Source of the DNA: JAJZKE01 sp963762395
GTDB lineage: Bacteria > Patescibacteriota > Saccharimonadia > Saccharimonadales > UBA4665
Reading direction: 5' to 3'
Assembly: GCA_963762395.1 (NCBI GenBank)
Contig: CAVXKL010000001.1
Coordinates: forward strand, 1 to 64,000
Length of the DNA stretch: 64,000 nt
The stretch's first letter is position 1. Each line of letters starts with the position of its first letter. Under the pieces are notes generated by a model. The model was not told where the DNA came from. It made no database searches and worked only from the letters and a program-made list of their open reading frames with translations. A program made the translations under genes and the position numbers. Positions 26,471-37,522 of the stretch are shown here, piece after piece.

Positions 26471-26828
26471 GCGTTTGCGTCCCGAAGGCGAACGTGGCCA
26501 TCGTCTTTGCCCATTCCCCTCACTTCGGATCTGTGCGCTGGATGCCGGTCTTGGTGGTGCCTTGGAGCCATCGCTTCGACCGGATCAGGCGAGAGTGCAG
26601 GGACGATCCGATGTTCGCCTGGACGGCCGAGCCGAAGAGCGATGTGTGGGGAGAAGTCGAGCAGGTACAACTGCGCGTCGCCTCCCAGGGTCGAGGTGAA
26701 GTCGCTACGTCTGAATTGACTACGATGGTCTGGGCTCGCTTTCCGACCGCCACTGCTCATCATGTTTGGACATGTCGGCAAGGCCTCTGCGTCCGGTACC
26801 TCCGACCAAATTCGAATTCGCGAAATTG

Positions 26829-27489
26829 CTATCCAGCGCCAGATGGTCCAGTGCTAAGCCAATCGCGAGCGGTCCACGCCAGTAACAGCGCCAAGACCGC
26901 ACCCCCGAGGAAAGCCTCGAACGCCCGGCTCGCGAGAGCGAACAGAGCAGTGACTCCAAAGAGCACACAAAGCACGAGCATGATCCAACCGAACAAACGC
27001 CGGACGAGTGAAGGACCCCGGCTCTTTGCGAGCACTTTGGTCACCGCGTCGGTTGACAATGTCGGAGCGAAAAGCGGCTTCAGTTTCCTGCTTTGAGATC
27101 GAGCGTCTCTGGGCGATGTAGTTAGATATCGCCATGGGCGGCACAAAAACTCCCCCATGAACCAGCAATCCCCAGGTCAGGTTGAACCGCAGGAGACGCG
27201 CGAGCAATTCCCTGGCCGCGTACGCTGGCAAGAAAACACGATGCGTTGTCTCGGTGTGCCAGGCCAGGAAGCCGTGGTACGTGTGATACACGAGAACGAC
27301 GTCACCAGGGAGTGGCGCTGCGTGAATATCGACACCTTCGTAGGTCTGCTCGAGCGCCTTCCGCGCCAAGCGTTCGTAGGTGCGGAAAAGCACGAGTGCG
27401 AACGCGCCCAGGCTGCCCAGGAACAACACCATGGCGGCGACCTTCGCGGTGATCTCAATCGCAGATTGGTGTAGGTCGGCGAAGACCAC
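26829..27489 (-). CDS. membrane protein, unknown function (one frameshift)
   Basis: The start at 27489 gives a first membrane helix (VAAMVLFLGSLGAFALVLF), an extracytoplasmic stretch (VVLVYHTYHGFLAWHTETTHRVFLP) and a second helix (LTWGLLVHGGVFVPPMAISNYI). Near 27,075 the frame moves to that of 26829-27158, continuing with SRGPSLVRRLFGWIMLVLCVLFGVTALFALA and a final helix. So about 215 residues with four helices. No family recognised. 26,471-26,828 has no clear gene. Confidence 0.5.
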
Positions 27490-27992
27490 GGCGCGACGAG
27501 CCCTGGGGCCGCTTTACTTGCGCTGACTTTCGGAACGCAGCCGCACGACCCCGACGCTCCGGACCCTCGTTGCGTGCGGCATAGCTCCGTTGGTTTCAAT
27601 GTGGGCATCTTATCATGCCCAGCCGCCATTTCAACGACCTGCGAAGAGTTAGGTGACGCGAAGGAGATGCACAGCATCGGGTGGGTCGGCTCAGCTCGGC
27701 GCGAGACGGGCCTGATTACCTCGACCAGGTCCGGCGGACCGGGTTGCCGGGAACAAGCGAGCAGTCACGGCCGAACGCTCACGCTCACGGGACATGGAGG
27801 GCGGGGTGAGTGCGCGGCATCGTGGCCTATTCTTCGACGGAAACCGTCGGGCTGCCTGGCCGCCGATTGCGTCCAGTTCAGTTTCAGCCAATCGCTGGTT
27901 TCATCGCGCCGCGCATCGCCCCAGAAGCCCCCGGACCATCGCCGGCGCTCCTGCGGTCGCATGGCTGGCCTGGCCGCCAAATCCATCGTTAA
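27490..27992. other. region without a recognisable gene
   Basis: About 500 bases of GC-rich DNA. Several open frames on both strands lack start signals and sensible composition; I see nothing that can be supported. Confidence 0.5.
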
Positions 27993-28460
27993 TTATCCCC
28001 AGTTGTTGGGAAACCTATCTAGATAGCTTTGAAGCAACCCTCGGACGCGATCGATCGGCATTGGACTGGGGTCATCGTCCGTATCGTGGGCCCAATAATT
28101 GCGAATCCTTCGCACCCGATGCACGCCCTCTCGAATTTGCGTTCGGACGCGAAGCTGGCTCTTGCTTCCGAGTTGATCGATCATGACGGACGACGCCGTC
28201 TCGCGCTCTGGATCGTTGAAGATATGACGGTCATAGGAACGGAGCGTCGCCTCAAATGCGGCAAACATTCGGACGATGTATGTGCCCTCCAAGTTGGCGC
28301 GGGCACGAGACAAATACTCACGAACCGATGCTTCGTCGGCAATCGTACTCGCGTCCGCGGCGACCTGGCGTATCAGACGAGAAACCGAGAAACTTGCCGC
28401 CTTGTATTCGCCCAACACGTCTTGAATGCGGGCCCGCCATTCAGACAGAAGGTACGGCAT
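27993..28460 (-). CDS. HEPN-domain protein (putative RNase)
   Basis: 155 residues, mostly helical: MPYLLSEWRARIQDVLGEYKA at the start, IVRMFAAFEATLRSYDRHIF in the middle, and VRRIRNYWAHDTDD near the C-terminus (about residues 115-130). RNYWAH fits the RX4H catalytic motif of HEPN ribonucleases. The start ATG 28460 overlaps the end of the upstream gene by 20 bases, so the two are translationally coupled. Stand-alone HEPN proteins of this size are commonly toxins or defence effectors; the upstream gene would be the partner. Confidence 0.65.
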   Translation of the reverse strand: MPYLLSEWRARIQDVLGEYKAASFSVSRLIRQVAADASTIADEASVREYLSRARANLEGTYIVRMFAAFEATLRSYDRHIFNDPERETASSVMIDQLGSKSQLRVRTQIREGVHRVRRIRNYWAHDTDDDPSPMPIDRVRGLLQSYLDRFPNNWG

Positions 28461-28863
28461 GGTCGACGATCGACCCCAGCGTGTTACTGATCGAGTCTTT
28501 GGTGAGGCGCGAACGAGTCCATTTCGTCGGATTGTCGATGGCGTCTAACGCGGCCGGAAACGGTGAGTGAATAAACCACTCGCCGTCCTCTAGATAGAGA
28601 GTTGCGACGGGGTCGTACGGTGGCAACAGGTAAAGGTCCATGACGCCGTCGGCTCCGGGAATGTCATATCCGTTCGGGTCCAACAGAAGTCGGACTGGCC
28701 CTTTGATGAGTGTGAGCGATAGGACGGAGTAGACGTTGCCAATTTCATCTCTCATGCGTTTCGGGTCGCGTCTTATCGACCAATCCCGCCCAGATAAAGA
28801 TGCCTCGAAATCGCGGACGACCGTTTCAACCTGTTTGGCAAACGCATCACTCTTGTCGGACAT
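28441..28863 (-). CDS. unknown partner of the HEPN protein
   Basis: About 140 residues from ATG 28863, chosen for the AGGAGAGG ribosome site. SDAFAKQVETVVRDFEASL and EIGNVYSVLSLTLIKGPVRLLLDPNGYDIPGADGVMDLYLLPPYDPVATLYLEDGEWFIH suggest a mixed alpha/beta domain; no known family identified. Its 3' end overlaps the HEPN start by 20 bases. By context it may be the antitoxin or sensor of that pair. Confidence 0.6.
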   Translation of the reverse strand: MSDKSDAFAKQVETVVRDFEASLSGRDWSIRRDPKRMRDEIGNVYSVLSLTLIKGPVRLLLDPNGYDIPGADGVMDLYLLPPYDPVATLYLEDGEWFIHSPFPAALDAIDNPTKWTRSRLTKDSISNTLGSIVDHAVPSV

Positions 28864-28994
28864 CTCGACCTCTCCTTCAATCAATTCGTGCAGTCTCCCA
28901 TTCTCCATGGGTCGCATACAGCGCGTCAACACAGTCTGCAACACCACCTTCGCCGCAAGCAGGGGCAAAGGGCAACGGGTGAACGGAAACGCGC

Positions 28995-29513
28995 ACGCAG
29001 CTAGTAATTGACGCCGATCGGCCGTTTGGTGATGAGTGGGTGCCATGCCAAGAGCAGCGACAGTGGCCCCTGGGGTTTGTGTACGACGTCCTGAACCGAT
29101 CCGTCGGCAGGATGCACATGCTCCGCAACGCGGCCGGCTTTGAGGCGTTCGAGCGCGTCATGGTCGAGACGCACTAGCGTGAACCGATTCGGATTCTGGG
29201 GCACTGTATCCTGTCGAACCATTGGCATTTTGTCGTCTGGCCGGAGAGCGACGGTCAACTGTCGCACTCCCTCCGAAGGAACTGGGCCGAGTTCGGGTGA
29301 GCATTGAGCGGGGACGACCCTACGGTGACCGTGAATGGGTCAGGCAAACATTCAAGGCACTGAATTTGGAATGCGCCGTCCGCCGGGATGGTCGCCCACG
29401 CAAGGCGAATCGATCCGTCACCGATTCGGCAGGCTAGTCCCGCGGGGCCCCGGCCGCAAAATAGGGTGTATTCGGCCACCTGATTCGTCGGCTGGCGCGG
29501 TAACTAGCTGCGT
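28995..29513. mobile_element. REP-associated transposase element with inverted ends (decayed)
   Basis: Left end ACGCAGCTAGTAA (28995-29007) and right end TAACTAGCTGCGT (29501-29513) are inverted copies with one mismatch, bracketing the RAYT remnant at 29045-29437. The same motif occurs at 25145 and 26451 without or with a transposase tail. This fits a REPtron with dispersed REP copies. Confidence 0.55.
29045..29437 (+). pseudogene. REP-associated tyrosine transposase (Y1/HUH type), degraded
   Basis: Pieces in order: MPRAATVAPG (ATG 29045), then in the next frame VYDVLNRSVGRMHML and FEAFERVMVETH with an in-frame TAG (about 29180), then LSNHWHFVVWPESDGQLS carrying the HWH metal-binding HUH motif, then, after a deletion of about 70 codons, RVRVSIERGRPYGDREWVRQT and GRPRKAN. 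The catalytic Tyr region is lost. No longer active. Confidence 0.8.
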
Positions 29514-30001
29514 CCGTTTTTCCCGCGGCGCTCAGACATCGAAGCCATCTGGCCCCGCGCCCTCTACTGCTGACCGACCTCATCCATGATGTCGGCAACC
29601 AACATCGGCACGTCGACGAAACATTCACAGCCCATCTAGACCGGCCTCAGGCTGGCCTCGCGAATCGTTCCCGCAAAAAGCATCGCGCGCCGGTTTCGAC
29701 GCTCGGTCGGCCGTCCCGATCAGTCGCTCAATGGCGGTGACTGCCGGCCGCACGGGCGCTGGCCTTCGCCACACGGCGGTGCCTGTCGGCTGGGCTGCAG
29801 CTACGACAAGAACAACGCCGACTCACGACACATCATCCGCAATGTCAATCGGGACCTTGCCAAGAAAACATCCCCTATCGGCTCGGAGCGAGGCATGGAG
29901 TGATCCGTATTTTGTTATGATGGTCGAAAGCGGTGAAGGCTGGTCCCGTCGCCCGAAATAGGCCGGGTTTTGAACCCGTCTGACCAGGAAGAGTAAAAGC
30001 C
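29514..30001. other. region without a recognisable gene
   Basis: Nothing supportable until the ribosome site (AGGAAGAG) of the DUF4058 gene. The GC content stays as in the neighbourhood. Confidence 0.45.
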
Positions 30002-30754
30002 ATGCCGATTCACGACTGGACGCGCGTCGATTCCGGATTGTTTCATGCGTTCCACCAAGATTGGATCGGCGTACTTGCTCGCGCACTGAACGCGGGTGTG
30101 TTGCCGCCAGACTACTTCGCGCTCCGCGAGCAGTCGACCCGTGGCTCGGTCCCGGACGTTCTCACGTTGGAATTGCCGTCGGCACGCGACGAGCGGAGCG
30201 AGACCGGCTCTGGGCTGGCGGTGGCCGTCGCCCCCCCCAGGACGCGCGTTGTCCGCCGCGCCGAAGACACGATCTACGTGCATAAAGCGGATCGGATCGC
30301 GATCCGACACCGGCATGGCCGGGTCGTTGCCGTTGTCGAGATCGTCTCGCCCGGGAACAAGGCGAGCAAGAATGAGCTGCGAACATTGATCGAAAAGACA
30401 TCGAATTCGATCGCGCAGGGCGTACACTTGCTAGTGATCGATCTGTTCCCGCCTACCAAACGCGATCCTCAGGGCATCCACAAGGCGATCTGGGACGAGT
30501 TCGTCGAAGAGGACTTCGAGCTGTCGGCCGATCACCGTCTGACTCTTGCCGCTTACGACGCGGGACCGCCGCCGGTGGCTTATGTCGAGCCGGTCGCGGT
30601 CGGAGAGCCGCTTCCGGACATGCCGATCTTCCTGAAGCCGGACTTTTACGTCCCGGCGCCGCTCGAAGAAACCTATCGGACGACGTGGCATGATTTCTTT
30701 CCCGCCCCGATGAAGACGCTGTTGGAGGCGGATCGCGAGCGGCCCGTCGGGTAA
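30002..30754 (+). CDS. DUF4058 family protein
   Basis: 250 residues. MPIHDWTRVDSGLFHAFHQDWI is the fixed N-terminal block of DUF4058, and VVAVVEIVSPGNKASKNELRTLIEKT resembles the ExK core of PD-(D/E)xK-like folds shared with Uma2 proteins; the C-terminus YVEPVAVGEPLPDMPIFL is also family-typical. Multicopy in planctomycetes and cyanobacteria; function unknown. Intact, with a clear ribosome site. Confidence 0.9.
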   Translation: MPIHDWTRVDSGLFHAFHQDWIGVLARALNAGVLPPDYFALREQSTRGSVPDVLTLELPSARDERSETGSGLAVAVAPPRTRVVRRAEDTIYVHKADRIAIRHRHGRVVAVVEIVSPGNKASKNELRTLIEKTSNSIAQGVHLLVIDLFPPTKRDPQGIHKAIWDEFVEEDFELSADHRLTLAAYDAGPPPVAYVEPVAVGEPLPDMPIFLKPDFYVPAPLEETYRTTWHDFFPAPMKTLLEADRERPVG

Positions 30755-31296
30755 AGGAATGAGCACCGGTAGAGGCCGGGCACGTTAAGAATGCCATCGC
30801 ATTGCGACGCCGGGCGTGCTACGACGGCCGCGCAGTAGTTATCCGCTCACTGTTCGTCGATGGCTCTCTCGGGACCGAGTGTTGCCGCAGAGGGGCCGCA
30901 CGGCCAGTCGTCTTACCAAATTCTGAACCGGAGGACATGCAATGGTGCGCTCTGTCTGTGTTCCCGGTTGCGGAACGCCTGTCCTCGTCGTACGCTTGGT
31001 CCGTTCCGATGTCGCAGACCTTCACTGACGCCTTATTGCGCGTTTGCGGCCTCTAACGACGGATGGCTCGCGCTTTTGCAAACTGTCAGTTCGCGCTCAT
31101 CGATTGCCGAACTATCTTACCCGAAGGGAAAAGTCCTCCCCGACGGCAACCTGCCCTCCATTTAGCCGAGCCCGCGACTGACACTGGTGATACCAGAGGA
31201 AGCAGATTGATTGGTGGTGCGCGAAACTCGAAAACGAATGGCCCGTGCGTCTGCTTCCAAAGGTTGGCGCTTGGTCACGCACGCTGGCGTCGAACG

Positions 31297-31383
31297 CAAA
31301 AACGGCGACATGCGCAAGCGGTTTGAGAGATTGGTGGTGCGTCAATCGAATTCCAGCCCAAAGAAATGGCGACATGCGCAACT
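31297..31383. repeat. AAATGGCGACATGCGCAA motif, copies 1 and 2
   Basis: Copy 1 (about 31,297-31,319) and copy 2 (31,363-31,383) share AA(C/T)GGCGACATGCGCAA. Copies 3 and 4 lie at 32231-32252 and 32293-32315, framing the tandem repeat array. 30,755-31,296 shows no gene. Confidence 0.55.
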
Positions 31384-31568
31384 TGTTATCTGGTCAATGA
31401 TATCACGCCATTTCTCTGATTTGACCGTCCGCGCGGCATGTGCGCCTTCTGGTATCCTTGGAGTCGTCCTTTATGCGCAGCTTAATGAAGGATCGCGACG
31501 TCGACGAATCCCACATCACATTCCGTTGTGCGCTGTTCACTTATGATCCATGCATAATTCCTATCAAA

Positions 31569-31925
31569 CGAACCCAACCGTCGCGGCCGATCCGCAACGC
31601 ACGCAACGCATGCGATGGGCCCGAGGTTGCTCGCCGCGGGTTACCGATGCGGCCGCCCGGTTTTTACCAAACGAACCCGACGCGCCTGGCGAAGCGAACC
31701 CGGAACGAACCCAACCGCCGCGGCCGAGCCGCAACGCACGCGACGCATGCGATGGGCCCGACGTTGCTCGCGGCTGGTTACCGATGCGGCCGCCCGGTTT
31801 TTACGAAGCGAACCCAACCGCCGCGGCCGAGCCGCAACGCACGCAACGCACGCGACGCATGCGATGGGCCCGTCGTTGCTCGGCGCTGGTTACCGATGCG
31901 GCCGCCCGATTTTTACGGAACGAAC
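31569..31925. repeat. tandem GC-rich repeats of 104-136 bases, three units
   Basis: Units start at 31569, 31705 and 31809 with CGAACCCAACC, then GCAACGCACGC(A/G)ACGCATGCGATGGGCCCG, a TTGCTCGC stretch, then GGTTACCGATGCGGCCGCCC and TTTTTAC. Unit 1 carries a 33-base extra segment. A degenerate fourth unit lies at about 32,500-32,620. Not coding in any frame consistently. Confidence 0.7.
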
Positions 31926-31952
31926 CCGACGCGCGTGCCCAATCGAACCCAG

Positions 31953-32015
31953 ATTACGAAGCTGGCGCGGTTGCGTGAGGATTATTTGGAGAACGCTGCG
32001 GGTCACGCTTATGCG
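31953..32015 (+). pseudogene. partial copy of the small membrane protein gene at 22905
   Basis: Sixty-odd bases (TTACGAAGCTGGCGCGGTTG, then GTGAGGATTATTTGGAG and so on) match 22992-23053 with a few substitutions, giving ITKLARLREDYLENAA. No start or rest of the gene. It continues straight out of the tandem repeat array. Confidence 0.65.
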
Positions 32016-32230
32016 GCGATCGCAGCGTGTCGCATTGACCTTCGGCCGCGTCGCATTTCCGACGGCGCGATCATTCCGCAATCGTTTACGCGCTGGTGTG
32101 TTACAACATTCCGCGTCGCATGCGTCGCATCCGCTGGGGCAACCTTGTGGGCGCCGTCTGTTCAGCCGACCGGCGAATTACCGGAACGAATCCAACCGGC
32201 GCACATCGTCCAACACGTCAGCAAAACCGC

Positions 32231-32315
32231 AAAAATGGCGACATGCGCAACCCGATGGAATCGTTGACCTTGCGGCGTTCACCGACTTGCCCAAAAAATG
32301 GCGACATGCGGAACC
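32231..32315. repeat. AAATGGCGACATGCGCAA motif, copies 3 and 4
   Basis: AAAAATGGCGACATGCGCAA (32231-32250) and AAAAAATGGCGACATGCGGA (32293-32312), 62 bases apart. See 31297-31383. 32,316-32,870 shows only the degenerate fourth tandem unit and no gene. Confidence 0.55.
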
Positions 32316-32870
32316 GCTTGTCCGACAGAGTCATGACGCCATTTCCGTGTCCAGAGCATTTGCGCGCTGAGCGGCGCTCGAGCCAGGCGGCAGTTGTGAT
32401 CTCCGCAACGCACTGAGGATGACCCGAAACGCGTTCGCAACGCATCGCCGGCGCCGCGCTACTGTCGCAATCCCTTGTGGCGGAATCGATTGCAAATTCA
32501 CGCAACGCATGCAACGCACGCAACGCATCCGATGGGCCGCTCTAGAAGAGCGCAGTTCGCTGGTCGAGCCGGCAGCCCGTCTGTTTTTTCGAAACGGACC
32601 CGAGGCGCGCGGCCAAGCGATCCGTGCAGCCGACGTTCACCAAAGGGAACGTCACGCGGGTCGTCGCCGAGTCGACGGGCTTGTTTCGCTGACTCCAGTA
32701 AGAAATAATCTGGTTGGGCTGTCGATCATTTGTTTGACCGGTTGGCAGCGCTGCGGCGACGGAGCTTGAACGGTCTGCGTCGCGCCCTCGTTCGACAACC
32801 CGCCTGCCCAACCCACCGACAGTCGATCCCTCCCGGCCGGACACCGAATGGCCGCGGTCCCTGGAAAACC

Positions 32871-35864
32871 ATGGCGAACCGACCCCTCCGATCTGCTTGC
32901 GGCTTCAAGACACCCTGCATGGGAGCGTGGCTCGCGTTCTGGGCAGGCATTGCGGGGCTGGCGGTCCTCACGACCGGGTCGCTGACGTCCGTCTCTGCCG
33001 ACGAAAAGAAGTCCGACAAGCCGGCCACTCAGGCCTTTCCACCGGAGGCAGTCGAGTTCTTCGAGTCGCGCGTACGCCCGATCCTCGCTGAGCGATGTCT
33101 CAAGTGCCATGGTCCGGCCAAGCAGTCTAACGGTCTGAGGCTCGATAGCCGCGAGGCGGTGCTCAAGGGAGGAGATTCGGGGCCGGCGGTAGTCCCGGCC
33201 AGGCCTGACGAGAGCCTGCTCGATCAAGGCTGTGTCTCACTCCAGCGAAGACCTGAAGATGCCCCCGACGGGCAAGCTGCCCGATCCAGCCGTGGCGGCG
33301 CTCCGGCAATGGGTCACGCTGGGCCTTCCCTGGGCAGCCGACCGAGCCAAGGCCGCGACGCCTCGGCAGATCAGACGCCGGCAGCAATTTCCAGCACTCA
33401 CTGGGCGTTTCAGCCGGTCCGCCGGGTCTCGCCGCCGGTGGTCAAGGATCGAGAGTGGGCTCGGACGCGGCTCGACGCATTCGTCCTGGCCAGGCTCGAG
33501 GCCGCCGGCATCACGCCGTCGGCCCGCGCCGACAAGCGCACGCTGATCCGCCGCGCGACCATCGACCTGTTGGGCATCCCGCCGACGGCCGATGAGGTCG
33601 AGGCGTTCGAGGCCGATCCCGCGCCCGACGCTTTTGCCCGGCTGGTCGACCGGCTGCTGGCGTCGCCGCGTTACGGCGAGCGGTGGGGCCGTCACTGGCT
33701 CGACGTCGCCCGCTACGCCGACACCAAGGGTTACGTCTTCACCGAGGACCGGCGCTATCCCTTCGCCTACACCTACCGCGATTATGTGATCGCCGCGTTC
33801 AACCACGACGTCGGATACGACCAGTTCATCGTCGAGCAGCTCGCGGCCGATCAGCTCGCTGCGGAGCGACGACCACGCGAGCGCTGGCGGCCATGGGTTT
33901 CTTGACGGTCGGCCGGCGGTTCCTGCTCGACCAGAACGAGATCATCGACGACCGGATCGACATGGTCTGTCGCGGACTTGCTGGGCCTGACGGTCACCTG
34001 CGCCCGCTGCCACGACCACAAGTTCGACCCGATCCCGACGGAAGACTATTACTCGCTCTACGGCGTCTTCGCCAGCTCGGTCGAGCCGGCCGAGCTGCCG
34101 ATCCTTTACCGTCCGGGCAGCAGTCAGGTGTCGGCCGACTTCGACCGCAAGCTCAGTCTGGCCAACAGCAAGCGCGACGATTACCTGGCCGCGCGACGCG
34201 ACGAGTTCGTGACCGACGTCAAGGCGCGGTTCTGCACAGTACTTGAAGGCGGCGAACGACCTGAATTTCGAGCAGACGCAACGGCCGGCTCGACGAACGT
34301 GCACTGGCCGGCAAGCTCAACTCGCGGCGGCTCCGCGGCGTGATCAGCTTGTGGAAGCACCATCTGGCCGCGCCGGCGCCGCCGAACGACCCGGTGCTGG
34401 GACCCTGGCGCGCTTTCAGCGCTCTGCCGGTCGATCAATTCGCCGCGCAAGGCCGGTGAGGTTCACGCCAAGCTGACCGGCTTCCAAGGACGCCGCCGGC
34501 GCCGGTGCACCCACTGGTCGCCAAGGCGGTGCTCGCGAGTCCGCCCAAGACCATGGCCGAAGTCGTCGCGCGCTACGCGGGTCTTTTCGCCCAGCTCGAC
34601 GCGCAGATCGAAGGACCACGCCGCCAAGTCGCCGGCACAGACCGCGCTCTGCCGAGCCGCGAGTGGGAGTCGCTCCGACAGGCGCTTTTGGTCCGAGCGG
34701 ACCGCTCGCCGTTTCCGTCGAAGGGATGCGGATGCTCCTCGACCAGAGCCAGCGCGGTCGCCTGAATCGAATTTGACGGCGAGATCGCCCAGATCGAACG
34801 GAACGCATCCAGGCGCGCCGCGCGGGCGATGGTGCTTGTCGACGCGCCGAAGCCGGTCGACCCGCACGTCTTCATTCGCGGCAATCCGGGACGGCCGGGC
34901 CCGGCGGTCCCGCGGCGGTTCCTGCAGGTGCTGTCGGGCCCGGACCGTGCTCCTTTCGCCAAAGGGAGCGGCCGGCTCGATCTGGCCCGGGCCATCGCCG
35001 ACGCCAAGAACCCGCTGACGGCCCGCGTGCTGGTCAACCGCGTGTGGCAATGGCATTTCGGCAAGGGGCTGGTCACGACGCCCAGCGACTTCGGCGTGCG
35101 CAGCGACCCTCCCAGCCATCCCGAGCTGCTCGACGACCTGGCCTCCGAGTTCATCGCGTCCGGCTGGTCGCTCAAGACGCTGCACCGGCGGATCATGCTC
35201 TCGAGCACGTATCAGCAGAGCAGTCTGCCGAGGCCCGACGCGCTCGAGCGCGACCCCGAGAACCGGCTGGTCTGGCGGTTCAATCGTCAGCGGCTCGATT
35301 TCGAGGCGATGCGCGACTCGCTGCTGGCCGTCTCGGGCGCGCTCGATTGCCGGATCGGCGGCCCGCCGGTCGTCGCCGACCGAGCCGCCGTCCGCGACCA
35401 GTCGGACCATCTACGGCTTCATCGACCGCCAGAACCTGGACGGCGTGTACCGGACGTTCGACTTCGCGGTGCCCGATGCGACCAGCCCCAGGCGATTCGT
35501 GACGACCGTGCCTCAGCAGGCCCTCTTCCTGATGAACAGCCCGTTCCTGCACGAGCAGGCAAAACGGCTCGCGGCCTTGATCGCGCCTGAGTCTCGCAGA
35601 CGCTCGCCCACGTCGGCGACGGGCGCGGCGAGCGACCCGGCAGAGCGGGTCCGTGGGCTTTATCGCCGCGTGCTGGGCCGGCTGCCCGAGCCCGACGAGC
35701 TCAATCTGGCCGTGGCGTTCGTCCAGCAGGAAACGGCGAAACTGCACGGGCGATCTCGCGGCCTGGAAGCGAGCGCCGGCGGGAAGAGTCCTCGGCCGCT
35801 CTCGCCCTGGGAGCAACTGGCCCAGGTGTTGCTTTTGACCAACGAATTTATGTTTGTGGACTGA
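32871..35864 (+). CDS. PSD1, DUF1549 and DUF1553 domain protein (many frameshifts)
   Basis: Large exported planctomycete protein. After a hydrophobic N-terminus (GAWLAFWAGIAGLAVLT), the PSD1 cytochrome-like domain shows FFESRVRPILAERCLKCHG with a CxxCH haem site. DUF1549 follows: DAFVLARLEAAGITPS, ATIDLLGIPPTADEVEAF, LASPRYGERWGRHWLDVARYADT. DUF1553 ends it: NPLTARVLVNRVWQWHFGKGL, DFGVRSDPPSHPELLDDLA, SSTYQQSS, PQQALFLMNSPFL. The reading moves between frames at least eight times (near 33,225, 33,390, 33,870, 33,965, 34,240-34,500, 34,770, 35,360), yet the order and length of domains is complete, so these are probably consensus errors. It normally forms an operon with the DUF1501 gene, which follows 50 bases on. 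Confidence 0.8.
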
Positions 35865-35913
35865 TCACGACCGCGGCGCCCTCGGCCGCGATTTCCCAGC
35901 AGGGTAAACACTC

Positions 35914-37420
<1,507 letters not shown>

Positions 37421-37522
37421 TGCCGTCTGGTACGGTCGCTGGCAGGCTGTTGGCGCGGCGGCGTTTGGCACTTAGTATGCACGATGTTCGAGGTAGTGTC
37501 CGCGTGAGCTAGAGCGTGGCGA

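Noticed and set aside
31569..31925. CRISPR array
   Set aside because: Units are over 100 bases long and contiguous with no spacers of constant size, and no cas gene is nearby.
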